This document shows, one piece after another, positions 41,898-52,100 of a stretch of DNA of 64,000 nucleotides. Origin of the DNA: RBG-13-51-36 sp037444365 (lineage in GTDB: Bacteria > Chloroflexota > Dehalococcoidia > GIF9 > AB-539-J10). A program made the position numbers and the translations under genes. The DNA lies in assembly GCA_037444365.1 (NCBI GenBank), contig JBBIMO010000002.1:1-64000 (forward strand), given 5' to 3'. Below the pieces are notes generated by a model. It searched no databases and was not told where the DNA came from. It saw nothing but the letters and a program-made list of their open reading frames with translations. Positions within the stretch are counted from its first letter, which is position 1; each line of letters starts with the position of its first letter.

Positions 41898-43579
41898 TTT
41901 GGGATGTTAACCCCCTTGTGTTTGGCTGTCCTGAGGGCTATTTCATAGCCGGCATCCGCGTATCTGGCAACGCCGATTCCGGGATCTACTGTCAGCACCC
42001 TTTCCAGTCTTTTTTCTTTCTCTTTTGTGCCGTCAGCCACAATGACCATTCCGGCATGCAGGGCATAACCTATGCCCACTCCGCCTCCATCATGGAAGGA
42101 GACCCAGGAAGCTCCATTGATGGCATTCAAAGCGAAGTTGAGGAGCGGCCAGTCGGCAATGGCATCAGAGCCGTCCATTATGCCCTCGGTTTCGCGATTA
42201 GGAGAAGCCACTGAGCCCGTATCCAGATGGTCTCTGCCGATAACAACGGGGGCGCTGACTTTCCCCCGCGCCACCAGGCGATTTATCCTCTTCCCAAACT
42301 CGGCCCGGTCGCCATACCCCAGCCAGCAGATCCTGGCTGGCAGTCCAGTGAACGGAACCTTGTCTTGAGCCTGGCGAATCCACTTGTGAAGACGCCTATC
42401 TTCGGGAAAGGCTGTCAGGACAGCTTCATCCAGAGTCAGGATATCTTTGGGGTCGCCGGATAAGGCTACCCATCGTGAGGGCCCCTTGCCTTCGCAAAAC
42501 AAAGGTCTGATGTAAGCCAGCAGGAACCCGGGGTAGAGAAAGTTTCCCTCTGCATCTCTTACTTTGAGCCCGCCGACCTCTGCCTGCTGCCGCAGATTGT
42601 TGCCGTAGTCAAAGCAGATTGCGCCCCGCCTTTGCATCGCCAGAATTGCCTCCACGTGCTTAACGATTGATTCATAGGCTCTGCGCTTGTAGGCTGCGGG
42701 GCTAGTGCGGCGCAATTCTTCCATTGCGCTCAGTTCGCCTACGGGCACGTAGCTCCAGATATCATGGGCCGGTGTTTGGTCCGTAACGATGTCAGGGGTC
42801 ACTCCCATTCTGACGAGCTGCGGATGAATCTCGGCAGCATTGCCCACCAGCCCCACGGAAAGCGGCAGTCTCTTTCGCTTCGATTCCTCGATCCAAGCCA
42901 GGGCTTCCTTAAGGTCGGCCGTCATCCGGTCGCAGTATCCTTCTGCAATCTTCCTTCTGATCCTTTCAGGTCTGACCTCTACATCGAGGATGACCGCCTC
43001 ATTCATGGTGGCAGCCATAGGTTGAGCACCGGACATTCCGCCCATTCCGGCGGTAAGAACAAACTTCCCCACCAGAGAATCCTTGCCGAACTCCTTTCTG
43101 GCCAGGGCGGCCAGGGTTTCATAGGTTCCCTGCAGAATTCCCTGGGTTCCAATGTAGATCCAGGAGCCTGCGGTCATTTGACCATACATCGTCAGCCCCA
43201 TTTCGTCGTAGCGATCGAAGTTCTCCTGAGTGGCCCATCTGGGAACGATGTTGGAATTGGCAATCACAACCCGGGGTGCTTCCTTGTGAGTCGGGGCGAT
43301 ATAGACCGGCTTGCCCGATTGAACGCAAAGAGTCTCCTCGTCGGTGAGGCTCTTCAGAGCACTCACAATTCTATGATACTCCCGCCAATTCCGGGCGGCA
43401 CGTCCCTGACCGCCATAGATAATGAGTTGTTGCCAGTCCAGGGCAACCCGGGGATCCAGATTGTTGCTCAACATGCGCAGGGCTGCCTCTGCGTCCCAGT
43501 TCTGGCATTGCAGTCTTCCGCCGGTCTGCGCCTTGATTGCTCTCTTGGGTCTTAACTCTGCGTATATTGGCCTTGGCAT
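41894..43579 (-). CDS. hutU: urocanate hydratase
   Basis: ATG 43579 follows GGGAGGTGGAA. The 561-residue enzyme shows IYGGQGRAARNWREYHRI, the GGMSGAQPMAATMN stretch, CRAGIC-like Cys (LPARICWLGYGDR) and DHLDTGSVASPNRETEGM-type NAD-linked site (DHLDTGSVASPNRETEG). It adds water to urocanate with NAD+ as electrophile, step two of the pathway. Length is normal. Gap of 46 bases to fchA upstream; translationally coupled to hutI. Confidence 0.97.
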   Translation of the reverse strand: MPRPIYAELRPKRAIKAQTGGRLQCQNWDAEAALRMLSNNLDPRVALDWQQLIIYGGQGRAARNWREYHRIVSALKSLTDEETLCVQSGKPVYIAPTHKEAPRVVIANSNIVPRWATQENFDRYDEMGLTMYGQMTAGSWIYIGTQGILQGTYETLAALARKEFGKDSLVGKFVLTAGMGGMSGAQPMAATMNEAVILDVEVRPERIRRKIAEGYCDRMTADLKEALAWIEESKRKRLPLSVGLVGNAAEIHPQLVRMGVTPDIVTDQTPAHDIWSYVPVGELSAMEELRRTSPAAYKRRAYESIVKHVEAILAMQRRGAICFDYGNNLRQQAEVGGLKVRDAEGNFLYPGFLLAYIRPLFCEGKGPSRWVALSGDPKDILTLDEAVLTAFPEDRRLHKWIRQAQDKVPFTGLPARICWLGYGDRAEFGKRINRLVARGKVSAPVVIGRDHLDTGSVASPNRETEGIMDGSDAIADWPLLNFALNAINGASWVSFHDGGGVGIGYALHAGMVIVADGTKEKEKRLERVLTVDPGIGVARYADAGYEIALRTAKHKGVNIPK

Positions 43580-43625
43580 TTCCACCTCCCTACGATGTCA
43601 GGCTGTCTTGCTTGTACAATACTCG

Positions 43626-44147
43626 TCAACGGAGACGAGCTTCAACTTCATTTACTATAGTCTCGGCCAGCGAGTCGGGGCGGGAAAATTCCTCCGCCTC
43701 TTTCAATACAGCTTGCTTGAAATCTTCATCCCTGATAGAAACCAGATTGACTTCCACGTTTAGCAGAGCTCCCTTTACGGCTGATTCAGCCATCTTGGCT
43801 GCTACGCCGATATCAGTGATGACTCTGGGATTACAGGTCTCCAGCAAAGCCGCAGCTAGCTTGAGAACGGCGTAGCTATGTCGTGCCGTTTGCAGGGGAA
43901 CCTGTGTGGCCTCTCTTAAATCACGGGCGGCGAAAGCTTTGGCGTCCTTGTCAATCAGGTCTGTCAATTTACTCATCAATGTTCGGGCCTGTCCGGAGAC
44001 GTCTTTGTTTCCGGAGAACTCGGCTGCCATGCACACGAGTCCGGCCGACAATGCTCCGGAAAGGGCGGCCACAGAGCCTCCGCCGGGCGTCGGTTTTCTG
44101 GCTGCCAACTCCTCCAGGAATTCCTCGATGGTCAATTCTTGTAGCAT
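43626..44147 (-). CDS. fchA: formiminotetrahydrofolate cyclodeaminase
   Basis: ATG 44147 lies behind GAGGGAGATATAGGT. The 173-residue protein is the cyclodeaminase domain: ARKPTPGGGSVAALSGALSAGL and VPLQTARHSYAVLKLA. It converts 5-formimino-THF to methenyl-THF and ammonia. Here it is separate from the transferase, as in clostridial purine and histidine fermenters, while in mammals the two are fused. It hands the one-carbon unit to the folate pool that MetF/MetV of the next cluster would use. Confidence 0.93.
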   Translation of the reverse strand: MLQELTIEEFLEELAARKPTPGGGSVAALSGALSAGLVCMAAEFSGNKDVSGQARTLMSKLTDLIDKDAKAFAARDLREATQVPLQTARHSYAVLKLAAALLETCNPRVITDIGVAAKMAESAVKGALLNVEVNLVSIRDEDFKQAVLKEAEEFSRPDSLAETIVNEVEARLR

Positions 44148-44190
44148 ACCTATATCTCCCTCATTGACTATCCTGTCAGAATTGAGCCCG

Positions 44191-45195
44191 TTACCGGGCA
44201 CCAATCAGATACTCGATGATCTTAGCCCGTGGATTGAACTCCTGAGGCGAATCAAGCTTCAGATTCCTCACTGCCGCTTCAATGAGTTTCTTCTCCGACC
44301 TTGCTGCTGGCTGGTAGAATCTGCCTGTCTGCAACATTGCCTCCTTGGGAATCAACCCCACAATCTCGCTGCGGAGAATCCTTGCACCTCCCAGCTCACC
44401 GAGCTGTTTTATCTTCTCAAAGACGAGGTGCAGGGGAGCAACCCTGTAGTCTGTAAGGTTCATTGAGACCTCAACGACCCCCGGCTCTCCAGGTGAAATA
44501 CCGACTGCCTTAACTGATTTGAAAATCCCGGGTATCATGATTTTCCCGCCATCATTTGCAGTTGACAGGCAGCCCGACTCGCGAATAATCCGGGCAATCC
44601 TGTGACCAAGCTCCTTATCAGTGGTGCCCAGGTAAACGTTATAGGCGATGAGAAACTCTCTGGCGCCGATAACGGTGGCTCCGCTCTTCTTGTTGAAACT
44701 GGCTGGACCGTAGTCCGGCTTCCAGCGGGGGTCTCTCAGTTTTGCTTCCAGGCCCTCATACTCGCCAGACCTGATACTGGCCAGGTCTCTTCTTTCTGGA
44801 GCTCTGGCTGCCTCCCCGTACAGAAAGACAGGGATCCGCAGCTTCTCTCCGACTTCGCAGGCAAGCTCGTTTGCCAGAGCGACGCAGTCTGCCATGGTGA
44901 CATTCTGCACAGGGACAAAAGGACAGACGTCACAGGCTCCCAGTCTTGGGTGCTGCCCTTGATGTCTGGCCATGTCAATGACTTCTATTGCCCTGGCAAT
45001 GGCCTTGTAGCCTGCTCTCTTGATTGGCTCCGGTCCTCCCACGAAGGTCAACACTGTACGATTGTGATGAGCATCAGGGGCCACATCCAGCAGCTTGACA
45101 CCGCGAACCCTCTCAACCTCAGCAGCGATCTGCGCAATCTTAGTGGTGTCTCTGCCTTCGCTGAAGTTAGGCACGCACTCAATTATCTTTCTCAT
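44191..45195 (-). CDS. ftcD: glutamate formimidoyltransferase
   Basis: ATG 45195 follows GAGGCGGGATGTT. The 334-residue protein begins IIECVPNFSEGRDTTKI and has LDVAPDAHHNRTVLTFVG, QHPRLGACDVCPFVPV and FNKKSGATVIGAREFLIAYN, the formiminotransferase domain. It moves the formimino group from formiminoglutamate to THF, releasing glutamate. Overlaps hutH by 17 bases. The THF route is energetically useful to anaerobes because the C1 unit is kept. Confidence 0.96.
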   Translation of the reverse strand: MRKIIECVPNFSEGRDTTKIAQIAAEVERVRGVKLLDVAPDAHHNRTVLTFVGGPEPIKRAGYKAIARAIEVIDMARHQGQHPRLGACDVCPFVPVQNVTMADCVALANELACEVGEKLRIPVFLYGEAARAPERRDLASIRSGEYEGLEAKLRDPRWKPDYGPASFNKKSGATVIGAREFLIAYNVYLGTTDKELGHRIARIIRESGCLSTANDGGKIMIPGIFKSVKAVGISPGEPGVVEVSMNLTDYRVAPLHLVFEKIKQLGELGGARILRSEIVGLIPKEAMLQTGRFYQPAARSEKKLIEAAVRNLKLDSPQEFNPRAKIIEYLIGAR

Positions 45196-46669
45196 AACAT
45201 CCCGCCTCCTCTGCCAATCTACCACTGTGGACAAGTCCGTAGAGCTCCTCGATGTCTTCAGCCAGGACTCTGCTTTTCTCAAAATGAGTAACGCGACTTC
45301 TCACGATCTCATGAATCTTCGCCAGTGTTGACTTCTTGGGTAAGTGTTCGCGGAAGTCCAGAGCCTGAGCAGCGCACAGAATCTCGATGGCTATGACGTA
45401 CTCCGCGTTCTTGCAGATCTCCCGCGCTTTGCTGACAGCCCAGGCACCCATACTGACGAAGTCTTCTTGTCCGGCTGAGACGGGAATGGAGTCAACAGAA
45501 GCGGGGTGAGCCAAGGTCTTGTTTTCGGAAACCAGAGCAGCGGCGGTATATTGAGTGATCATCAAGCCAGTGTTCAATCCCTCGTTCCTGGCTAGAAACA
45601 GAGGGAGACCGTTGCCACCGCGACCGACCAACCTATCTATTCTCCTTTCCGAAATGCCCGAGATACTGCAGAGGGCAATCGACAGACTATCGGCTGCCTG
45701 AGCCAGAATCTGACCATGGAAATTGCCGCTGCCCTGGCAGATTTCGGCTTTCGCTCCTGTGGTTGAAATCCAGGGATTGCCGCCAAAGGAGTTGATCTCG
45801 GTATCTACAACAGCTCTGGCGCGTGCAAGAATGTCCCGAAAAGCGCCGTGGACCTGAGGAATGCATCTCAGGGAATAAGCATCCTGCAATGAACAAGCCG
45901 GCTTCTTGCCCCCGCTTGTCTTGGGAAGAAGTTGGTTCAAGTAGCGGGCAGTTGTGATTTGCCCCGTATGAGGTCTCAGTTCTTGAATTGCAGGCACAAA
46001 TGATTTGCTGCTGCATCCCAGAGCTTCAATGGTCATGGCGGCAGCGATATCGGCTGTTCGGATCAAGTTGTCGGACTGGAAAACCAGGAAGGCCAGACAA
46101 CTTGTCATGAAGCTCGTGCCGTTAAGCAGTGCGATGGCTTCCCCGATCTGCAGCTTCGCTGGCTCCAGTCCTGCGGCAGGCAAAACTCGCTGCGGATCCT
46201 TGCCAATCAAGGCCAGGGCAATGTGAGCCTGAGGGACCAGATCGCCGCTGGCACCCAGAGACCCCTTCGCCGGGACAACCGGAATGACGTTTCTGTTGAA
46301 CATCTCGACCAGGAGCTCCAGCGTCGGCAATCTTATGCCGGAATATCCTTTCCTCAGATTCAGAATCATGTGAAGCATGATGCCTTTGACTATCTCCGTC
46401 TCCAGTGGGGGGCCTATCCCACAGGCGTGGCTCATGATGAGATTATCCTGGAATTCCTCCGTTCTGCCCTTGGGAATGCGCCTGTTCAGGAGGGCACCGA
46501 CGCCGGTGTTTATTGCATAGTAGGATTTGCGAGGGCTAGACCTCAGAATAGCCTCAAGAGCCATTCTGGAGCGCCTGACTCTTTCCTTGTCTCTTCTTGC
46601 TAACTCGATTGTCCTCTGGGCGCGGCACAGATCGACGAATTCGGAATAGTCCAGCTTGTCTTTTGTCAT
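45179..46669 (-). CDS. hutH: histidine ammonia-lyase
   Basis: The 496-residue protein carries the MIO-forming tripeptide Ala140-Ser141-Gly142 in KGSLGASGDLVPQAHIAL, and INTGVGAL and SANQEDFV-like block (VSAGQEDFVSMG). It removes ammonia from histidine to give urocanate. AGGAGATAA precedes the ATG. First gene of the five-gene cluster hutH-ftcD-fchA-hutU-hutI. No HutC/HutP regulator is next to it. Confidence 0.96.
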   Translation of the reverse strand: MTKDKLDYSEFVDLCRAQRTIELARRDKERVRRSRMALEAILRSSPRKSYYAINTGVGALLNRRIPKGRTEEFQDNLIMSHACGIGPPLETEIVKGIMLHMILNLRKGYSGIRLPTLELLVEMFNRNVIPVVPAKGSLGASGDLVPQAHIALALIGKDPQRVLPAAGLEPAKLQIGEAIALLNGTSFMTSCLAFLVFQSDNLIRTADIAAAMTIEALGCSSKSFVPAIQELRPHTGQITTARYLNQLLPKTSGGKKPACSLQDAYSLRCIPQVHGAFRDILARARAVVDTEINSFGGNPWISTTGAKAEICQGSGNFHGQILAQAADSLSIALCSISGISERRIDRLVGRGGNGLPLFLARNEGLNTGLMITQYTAAALVSENKTLAHPASVDSIPVSAGQEDFVSMGAWAVSKAREICKNAEYVIAIEILCAAQALDFREHLPKKSTLAKIHEIVRSRVTHFEKSRVLAEDIEELYGLVHSGRLAEEAGCYEKDN

Positions 46670-47417
46670 TTATCTCCTCACCAGTAGGATTGCGGCTTCG
46701 ACAGCAGGAATCGTGTGCCACCATACTGGCTCGCGCGATCTTGTTGCAATCGTATCACGGGGCTGGTTCTTCCTGGCCGCACCAATGGCGTCCCTCTCCA
46801 AAATGATAGCGCTGAACGGCACTGCAGGATTCCTGAGAATCGAGTACTGTGTTCCTATCAGCAGACTTCACAGTGACATCTCAAGGTGGCTCCTCTACCC
46901 CGCGTTCCTCTGGAACGGCATTACGCGGAGGAGCGCACCACCATCGGTCGCCGCACCTCCAGAACATTATAGTCTCTGGCATCTTGGGTTTCAACACGAT
47001 TCCGTAGCTCCAGATTCGCAGAAGCAGAGCCATGACAGGAACAGCATTGGATAGCCAGCCTTCCTGCGCAGTAATCCACTTGTTATCCAGGGGCACTTTT
47101 CGTCGGGGTGGCATTGCTGACTTGCTGCACCGGGCGTGTCGGTGTAGGCGGCAGCTGACTTGTTTGGCTTCTATCCAGCGGGGTCTTCCCGAAGAGGGAG
47201 ACGAACGGTTCTCGCCTTTTGTCTAGCTTGCCCTGGAATCATGAGACTGGTGGTTCAAATCCTCTCTGGCTTTTTCCCGATACAAGACTTGCTGGCTTCA
47301 GACGGCGTGGGCTATCACCTACGACTGTAGAGTCAATTGTGTTCCTTGACTCCATTCGCGCGAGGCTAAAGCAGAACTCTCTATTTGCCTCTGAAAACCT
47401 TCGTCCTTCATGCGGCA
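46670..47417. other. 748-base gap between the hut cluster and metF without a supported gene
   Basis: No convincing ORF on either strand, no terminator-like hairpin. A tRNA-like scrap (GGTGGTTCAAATCC at about 47247-47260) has no matching 5' half. Promoter and control elements of hutH probably lie in the left end but I cannot name them. Confidence 0.5.
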
Positions 47418-48308
47418 CTAGGCAGCAAGTCCTGCGGCTTTCAAGATGGCGGGAACCACTTCCTCCCTGCCTATAGCCATGACATGGACTCCGTGGCACA
47501 TTGAGTCTTTTTTTATGGTGGCAATCATCCTGCCAGCGATCTCTATACCCTTATTGATTGCCTCGCCTTTGGGGGCAGCCGCCAATTCGTCGATCAGGTT
47601 TTGGGGCACAATGACGCCCGGGACATTGTCCGTCATATACTTGGCCATCTTGGCTGACACAAGCAAAATGATGCCAGCCAGTATCTTCACCGGGAATTGA
47701 CGGGCATATTCCATAAACCTGGCGAATCTGTCCAGGTCATAGATGGCTTGAGTCTGAAAGAATTCGGCACCGGCTTCAACCTTCTTTTCAAACTTCATTA
47801 ACTGAGGCTCAATTGGGTTTGCTTCAGGTGTGACTATGGCTCCGGCGCAGAACTCCACGGTCCCATTGAGCGCATTCCCTCCCAGGTCTTTGCCCGATTC
47901 CATCTGCCGGATTGCCTTCAGTAACTGTGTTGAGTCCAGGTCGAAAACACCCTTAGCCCCCTTGTGGTCGCCGACTACAACAGCATCTCCGGTTAGACAG
48001 AGAACATTTCTGATGCCTCTGGTATATGCGAAGAGAAGCTCGGCTTGAAGGGCAAGGCGATTACGGTCCCGGCAAGTTATCTGTAAGATGGGCTCTCCAC
48101 CCCGCTCCTTGATGTCCAGGCAGCCACCAATGGAGGGAAAGCGCATGACGGAACTCTGGTGGTCAGTAACATTCAGCGCGTCGACCTTGTCCTTGAGAAG
48201 GTCAATATGGTGGAGCATCTTCTCAATGTTTGTCCCCTTGGGAGGACCGATTTCGCTGGTTATCACAAATTTGCCAGATTTGAGGACTTCCCTAAAACTC
48301 GGTGCCAT
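47418..48308 (-). CDS. metF: methylenetetrahydrofolate reductase, catalytic subunit
   Basis: The 296-residue TIM-barrel flavoprotein starts FREVLKSGKFVITSEIGPPKG and has LNVTDHQSSVMRFPSIG, NVLCLTGDAV, EAGAEFFQTQAIYD and AGIILLVSAKMAKYM. It reduces methylene-THF to methyl-THF. The protein is of the short type without the NAD(P)H-using extension, and metV lies just upstream (10-base gap), as in acetogens where the electron donor is a partner protein. It is the last gene of the putative electron-transfer cluster 47.4-55.4 kb. Confidence 0.93.
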   Translation of the reverse strand: MAPSFREVLKSGKFVITSEIGPPKGTNIEKMLHHIDLLKDKVDALNVTDHQSSVMRFPSIGGCLDIKERGGEPILQITCRDRNRLALQAELLFAYTRGIRNVLCLTGDAVVVGDHKGAKGVFDLDSTQLLKAIRQMESGKDLGGNALNGTVEFCAGAIVTPEANPIEPQLMKFEKKVEAGAEFFQTQAIYDLDRFARFMEYARQFPVKILAGIILLVSAKMAKYMTDNVPGVIVPQNLIDELAAAPKGEAINKGIEIAGRMIATIKKDSMCHGVHVMAIGREEVVPAILKAAGLAA

Positions 48309-48318
48309 AGCTCCTCCT

Positions 48319-48963
48319 TCATGTGATCCTGATCGTTCGCGGCCTGGGTGCCACGCTGTAATCTCTTGGAGAATGATGCTTGCGCATCAACTCAAGTCGT
48401 CCCTGTTCTTTTAGGCGCTGATATATGACAGCCCAGGCACAGTCCTTTGCCTTGTCCACCTCGCACTTGCCGTTATTGGTGCCTCCACACGGACCGTTCA
48501 GCAAACCCTTGTGACATGCCGTCAGAGGACAAATGCCCGCAGTCTCTCCCAGGATGCATTGACCACACTGGGCACAGACTTCCTGGAAACAGCCGGGGCC
48601 GACCTCGACACCCATGAAGAGAGTATCCAATGCGGGAATGGCTGGCTTGTCAACATAGGTGCCCAGCTTATGCACGCCTAGAGCACAGGCCATGACCAGG
48701 ATACAGGCGGCATTCTGGATGGCTCCATTATTCTCCTTAATAGCTACTGCGGTCATCTCATCGCAGGCGGTGGGGATGACTATCCAGCCGGTGACCAGCT
48801 TGCCCAGCTCTTGTAGGCGCTTCCCCATCTCCAGGACCTCCTCTTTCCCGCCAGTCCTGGTCATTGTGGAGCATGTGCCGCAACCGGCAACATACACCCG
48901 GTCAAACCCCTCTAGCTGTTGCTTGATTTCCTCAAAAGGCTTCTGTTTGGTGATAGATTTCAT
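48319..48963 (-). CDS. MetV-like zinc/iron-sulfur subunit of methylenetetrahydrofolate reductase
   Basis: The 214-residue protein has the MTHFR C-terminal (MetV) pattern: VAGCGTCSTMTRTGGKEEV, then CDEMTAV, MACALGVHKLG and a Cys-rich end (CFQEVCAQCGQCILGETAGICPLTACHKGLLNGPCGGTNNGKCEV, which I quote only by its CxxCxxC and GPCGG parts). In Moorella and Acetobacterium MetV bridges MetF and the electron-donating complex. Gap of 10 bases to metF; upstream a repeat-filled 139-base gap to the NuoF-GltD gene. Confidence 0.88.
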   Translation of the reverse strand: MKSITKQKPFEEIKQQLEGFDRVYVAGCGTCSTMTRTGGKEEVLEMGKRLQELGKLVTGWIVIPTACDEMTAVAIKENNGAIQNAACILVMACALGVHKLGTYVDKPAIPALDTLFMGVEVGPGCFQEVCAQCGQCILGETAGICPLTACHKGLLNGPCGGTNNGKCEVDKAKDCAWAVIYQRLKEQGRLELMRKHHSPRDYSVAPRPRTIRIT

Positions 48964-48979
48964 GTGTAACCTCCGTATG

Positions 48980-49100
48980 AACTAAATCCCAAGCTCCAAA
49001 TCCTAGATAAACCCAAATATCCAAATTGGAAGTCCGAGACGTGGCATCTTGGTCATTGGGATTCTGCACTTTGATATTGTCTGGCATTTAGTGCTTGGTG
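48980..49100. repeat. AAATCC-type intergenic repeat, copy 5
   Basis: Left: CTAAATCCCAAGCTCCAAATCC; right: GGGATTCTGCACTTTGATATTG and GGCATTTAGTGCTTGGTGCTT. Lies between metV and the NuoF-GltD gene, where it could act as a weak terminator or RNA processing site. Confidence 0.45.
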
Positions 49101-49102
49101 CT

Positions 49103-52100
49103 TCATTTCTCTAGGTCGCACCTTAAGCATCGCTTAGCCTCCTGTCTCGCCTTCTCTTCAGAGAAGCTCAGCTCTATCTCCTTGAAGCTACCTTTCCTCT
49201 CCTGGAGAGGGAGATGAGGTGTTTCTGGCCTGAGTTGTGGTTCCCAGGTTTCCTCTGCCGAGGCTGCTTCCTCGCCAACGTTCCTCGCAGTGACAGGGGA
49301 CATAACGCTGGGCTTCAGGTCATACATCTCGACCCGTGAGGTATCTCCACGGAGATACTTGTCAATGGCAATGGCTCCTCTCCGGCCAGCCGCAATAGCT
49401 TCTATAACCATACCCGGCCCGGAGACGAAGTCTCCCCCGGCAAAGATCCCGGGAACATTGGTGACCAATCTGTTTTCATCAACTGCCAGCCTTTCCCACC
49501 GGGTGCGCTCAAGAGCACTACCCGGGGGCAGGAAGGAAAGGTCCGGAGCCTGTCCCACAGCTGCAATGACAGTTTCCGCCGGAGCAAGGAACTCCGAGCC
49601 CGAAATTGGGATTGGCCTACGGCGCCCGCCGGCGTCGGCCTCACCCAGCTTCATGCGGACACACTGTAAGCCGGTCACTTTCCAGTCGTTGCTTACTATG
49701 CGGGTGGGACTAACAAGAAAACTGACCTGAACGCCTTCAGCCAGAGTCTCATCATACTCCACCTCAGTTACCGGCATCTCCTCACGTGACCGGCGGTAGA
49801 AGATGCTGACCTCATCAGCACCAAGGCGAAGAGCGGTGCGAGCCGAGTCCAGGGCTACGTTGCCACCCCCAATAACAGCTACCTTGCGCCCAACCTTGAC
49901 AGGCTTGCCAATCTTCACATCTCTCAGAAACCTCAGGCCATAGTAGAAGCCTTCGACGTCCTCCAGTTCCCCGGGTATACCAATGTTCTGGCTTCTTTGT
50001 GCCCCGGCGGCAATGAACACAGCTTGAAAACCACTGTTTCTGATATCGTCCACGGTAAAATTCACATTGATTGGTGTGTTGTATCTTATCTCCACGCCGC
50101 GCTTAGCGACATGATCTATCTCCTTATCGATGACATCCCGCGGCAAGCGGAAGTCGGGTATAGCTACGGAAAGCATGCCACCACCTATGGGGAGGGCTTC
50201 GAAGACAGTGACAGGATAGCCCATTTGAGCCAGAAAGTACGCGCAGGACAGCCCGGTAGGTCCCGCTCCCACCACTGCAACTTTCTGGTTGTGAGTCCGT
50301 GGAAATGGTTCTGGTTCAGGTGATTCCCTAACGTGGTCAAAATACCAGTCGGCGGCAAATCGCTTAAGCGCCCTGATTGCTACGGATTCATCGAGTTCCC
50401 CGCGGCGACATCTCCCCTCGCAGGGGTGATGACAGATGCGGCCGCAAATGGCAGGGAAGGGATTACGCTCCCTGATCGTATCGATGGCCTCCAGGTACTC
50501 ACCTGCTGAAATGTGAGCGATGTACTTGGGGACGTTTATTCCCACCGGGCAGGTATGCTGGCACGGTGATATCATGAGGGCATCGCACACAGCAGCCGGG
50601 CATTTCTTCTCCTTGATATGAGTCTCATATTCATCTCTGAAATAGGCAAGGGTGGTGAGCACGGGGTTGGGGCAAGTCTGTCCCAGACCACAGAGTGAGC
50701 ACTCCTTAACCGTCTTGGCTATGGTAAGCAGGGTATCCATGTCCTGTTCACGCCCTTTGCCCTGAGTGATTCTGGTCAGTATTTCCAGCATTTGTTTGGT
50801 TCCCAGGCGGCAAGGGACACACTTTCCACAGGACTCCGCTTGAGTGAAGCTCAAAAAATACTTGGCCACGTCCACCATACAGGTTGTCTCGTCCAGCACG
50901 ACCATGCCACCGGAACCCATGATGGAGCCCAATTGAGCCAGCGTTTCATATTCCACCGGCGAGTCGAGAAATCGGGCAGGGATGCAACCACCTGAAGGCC
51001 CACCCGTCTGCACCGCCTTGAATCGCTTGCCTCGTGGAATGCCGCCACCGATATCAAATATGATGGCAGATAGGGAAGTGCCCATAGGCACCTCCACCAA
51101 TCCGCTGTTGGCAATCTTCCCGGTGAGGGCGAACACCGCCGTCCCCTTGCTCTTTTCGGTGCCAATGCTGCTAAACCAATCAGCCCCGCGGTCAATGATT
51201 ATGGGGATGGAAGCCAGGCTCTTTACATTGTTAATGGTGGTAGGCTGTCCATTCAGGCCTGATTGGGCGGGAAATGGGGGGCGGGGACGAGGCATGCCCC
51301 GTCGGCTCTCAATAGAAGCCATCAAGGCTGTTTCCTCGCCACAAACAAAGGCCCCCGCACCTTCCTTGACGTGAACCACAAAATCGAAGCCTGAGCCAAG
51401 GATATTCTCTCCCAGGAAAGACATCTGTCGGGCTTGCTCTAAGGCAGTGCGAACCCGTCTTACTGCTAAGGGATACTCGGCGCGGACATAGATGTAGCCC
51501 TCGTTGGCACCTATGGCATATCCAGCAATTGTCAGTCCTTCAACAACAGCGTGGGGATCAGCTTCCAATATGGAGCGGTCCATGAAAGCCCCCGGGTCGC
51601 CTTCATCCGCATTACAGATAACATATTTCCTTTCCCCATGAGCCCTGCGGCAAAACTCCCACTTGAGGGCAGTGGGAAAACCGGCACCACCCCGCCCGCG
51701 GAGACCAGACTTCCTCACCTCCTCAATGACCTGCTCGGGAGTCATCAACAGAGTCTTTTTCAGTGCCCGATAACCTCCACGAGCAATATAATGCGAGATT
51801 TTCTCCGGGTTGATTTGTCCGCAGTTACGCAGGATGACACGTTGCTGTTTCCTGTAGAAGTTTATCTCTGAATAACGCGGTACGGCTTCGCCAGTTACAG
51901 GGTCATGGTAGAAAAGGCGCTCCACGGGTTTGCCATCTCGAAGATGAGAGGTGGCGATTTGCTGAGCATCCTCGGGCTGCACATGGGTATAGAAAACGCC
52001 TTCGGGTTCAACCACTACATTGGGACCCTGCTCACAGAAACCATGGCAACCGGTGAAATCCACCTCGGCATGGCTAATCCTATGTTGTCTTATTGCTTCC

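Noticed and set aside
42764..43555. Plus-strand ORF of 263 codons opposite hutU
   Set aside because: hutU is certain on the minus strand; the opposite ORF shows no domain.
46656..47054. 132-codon plus-strand ORF in the hut-metF gap
   Set aside because: No ribosome site, no recognisable domain and an erratic composition.
47243..47275. tRNA 3'-half-like sequence (GGTGGTTCAAATCC..)
   Set aside because: The T-stem has a mismatch, the acceptor does not pair with anything 60-80 bases upstream, and no anticodon arm is present.
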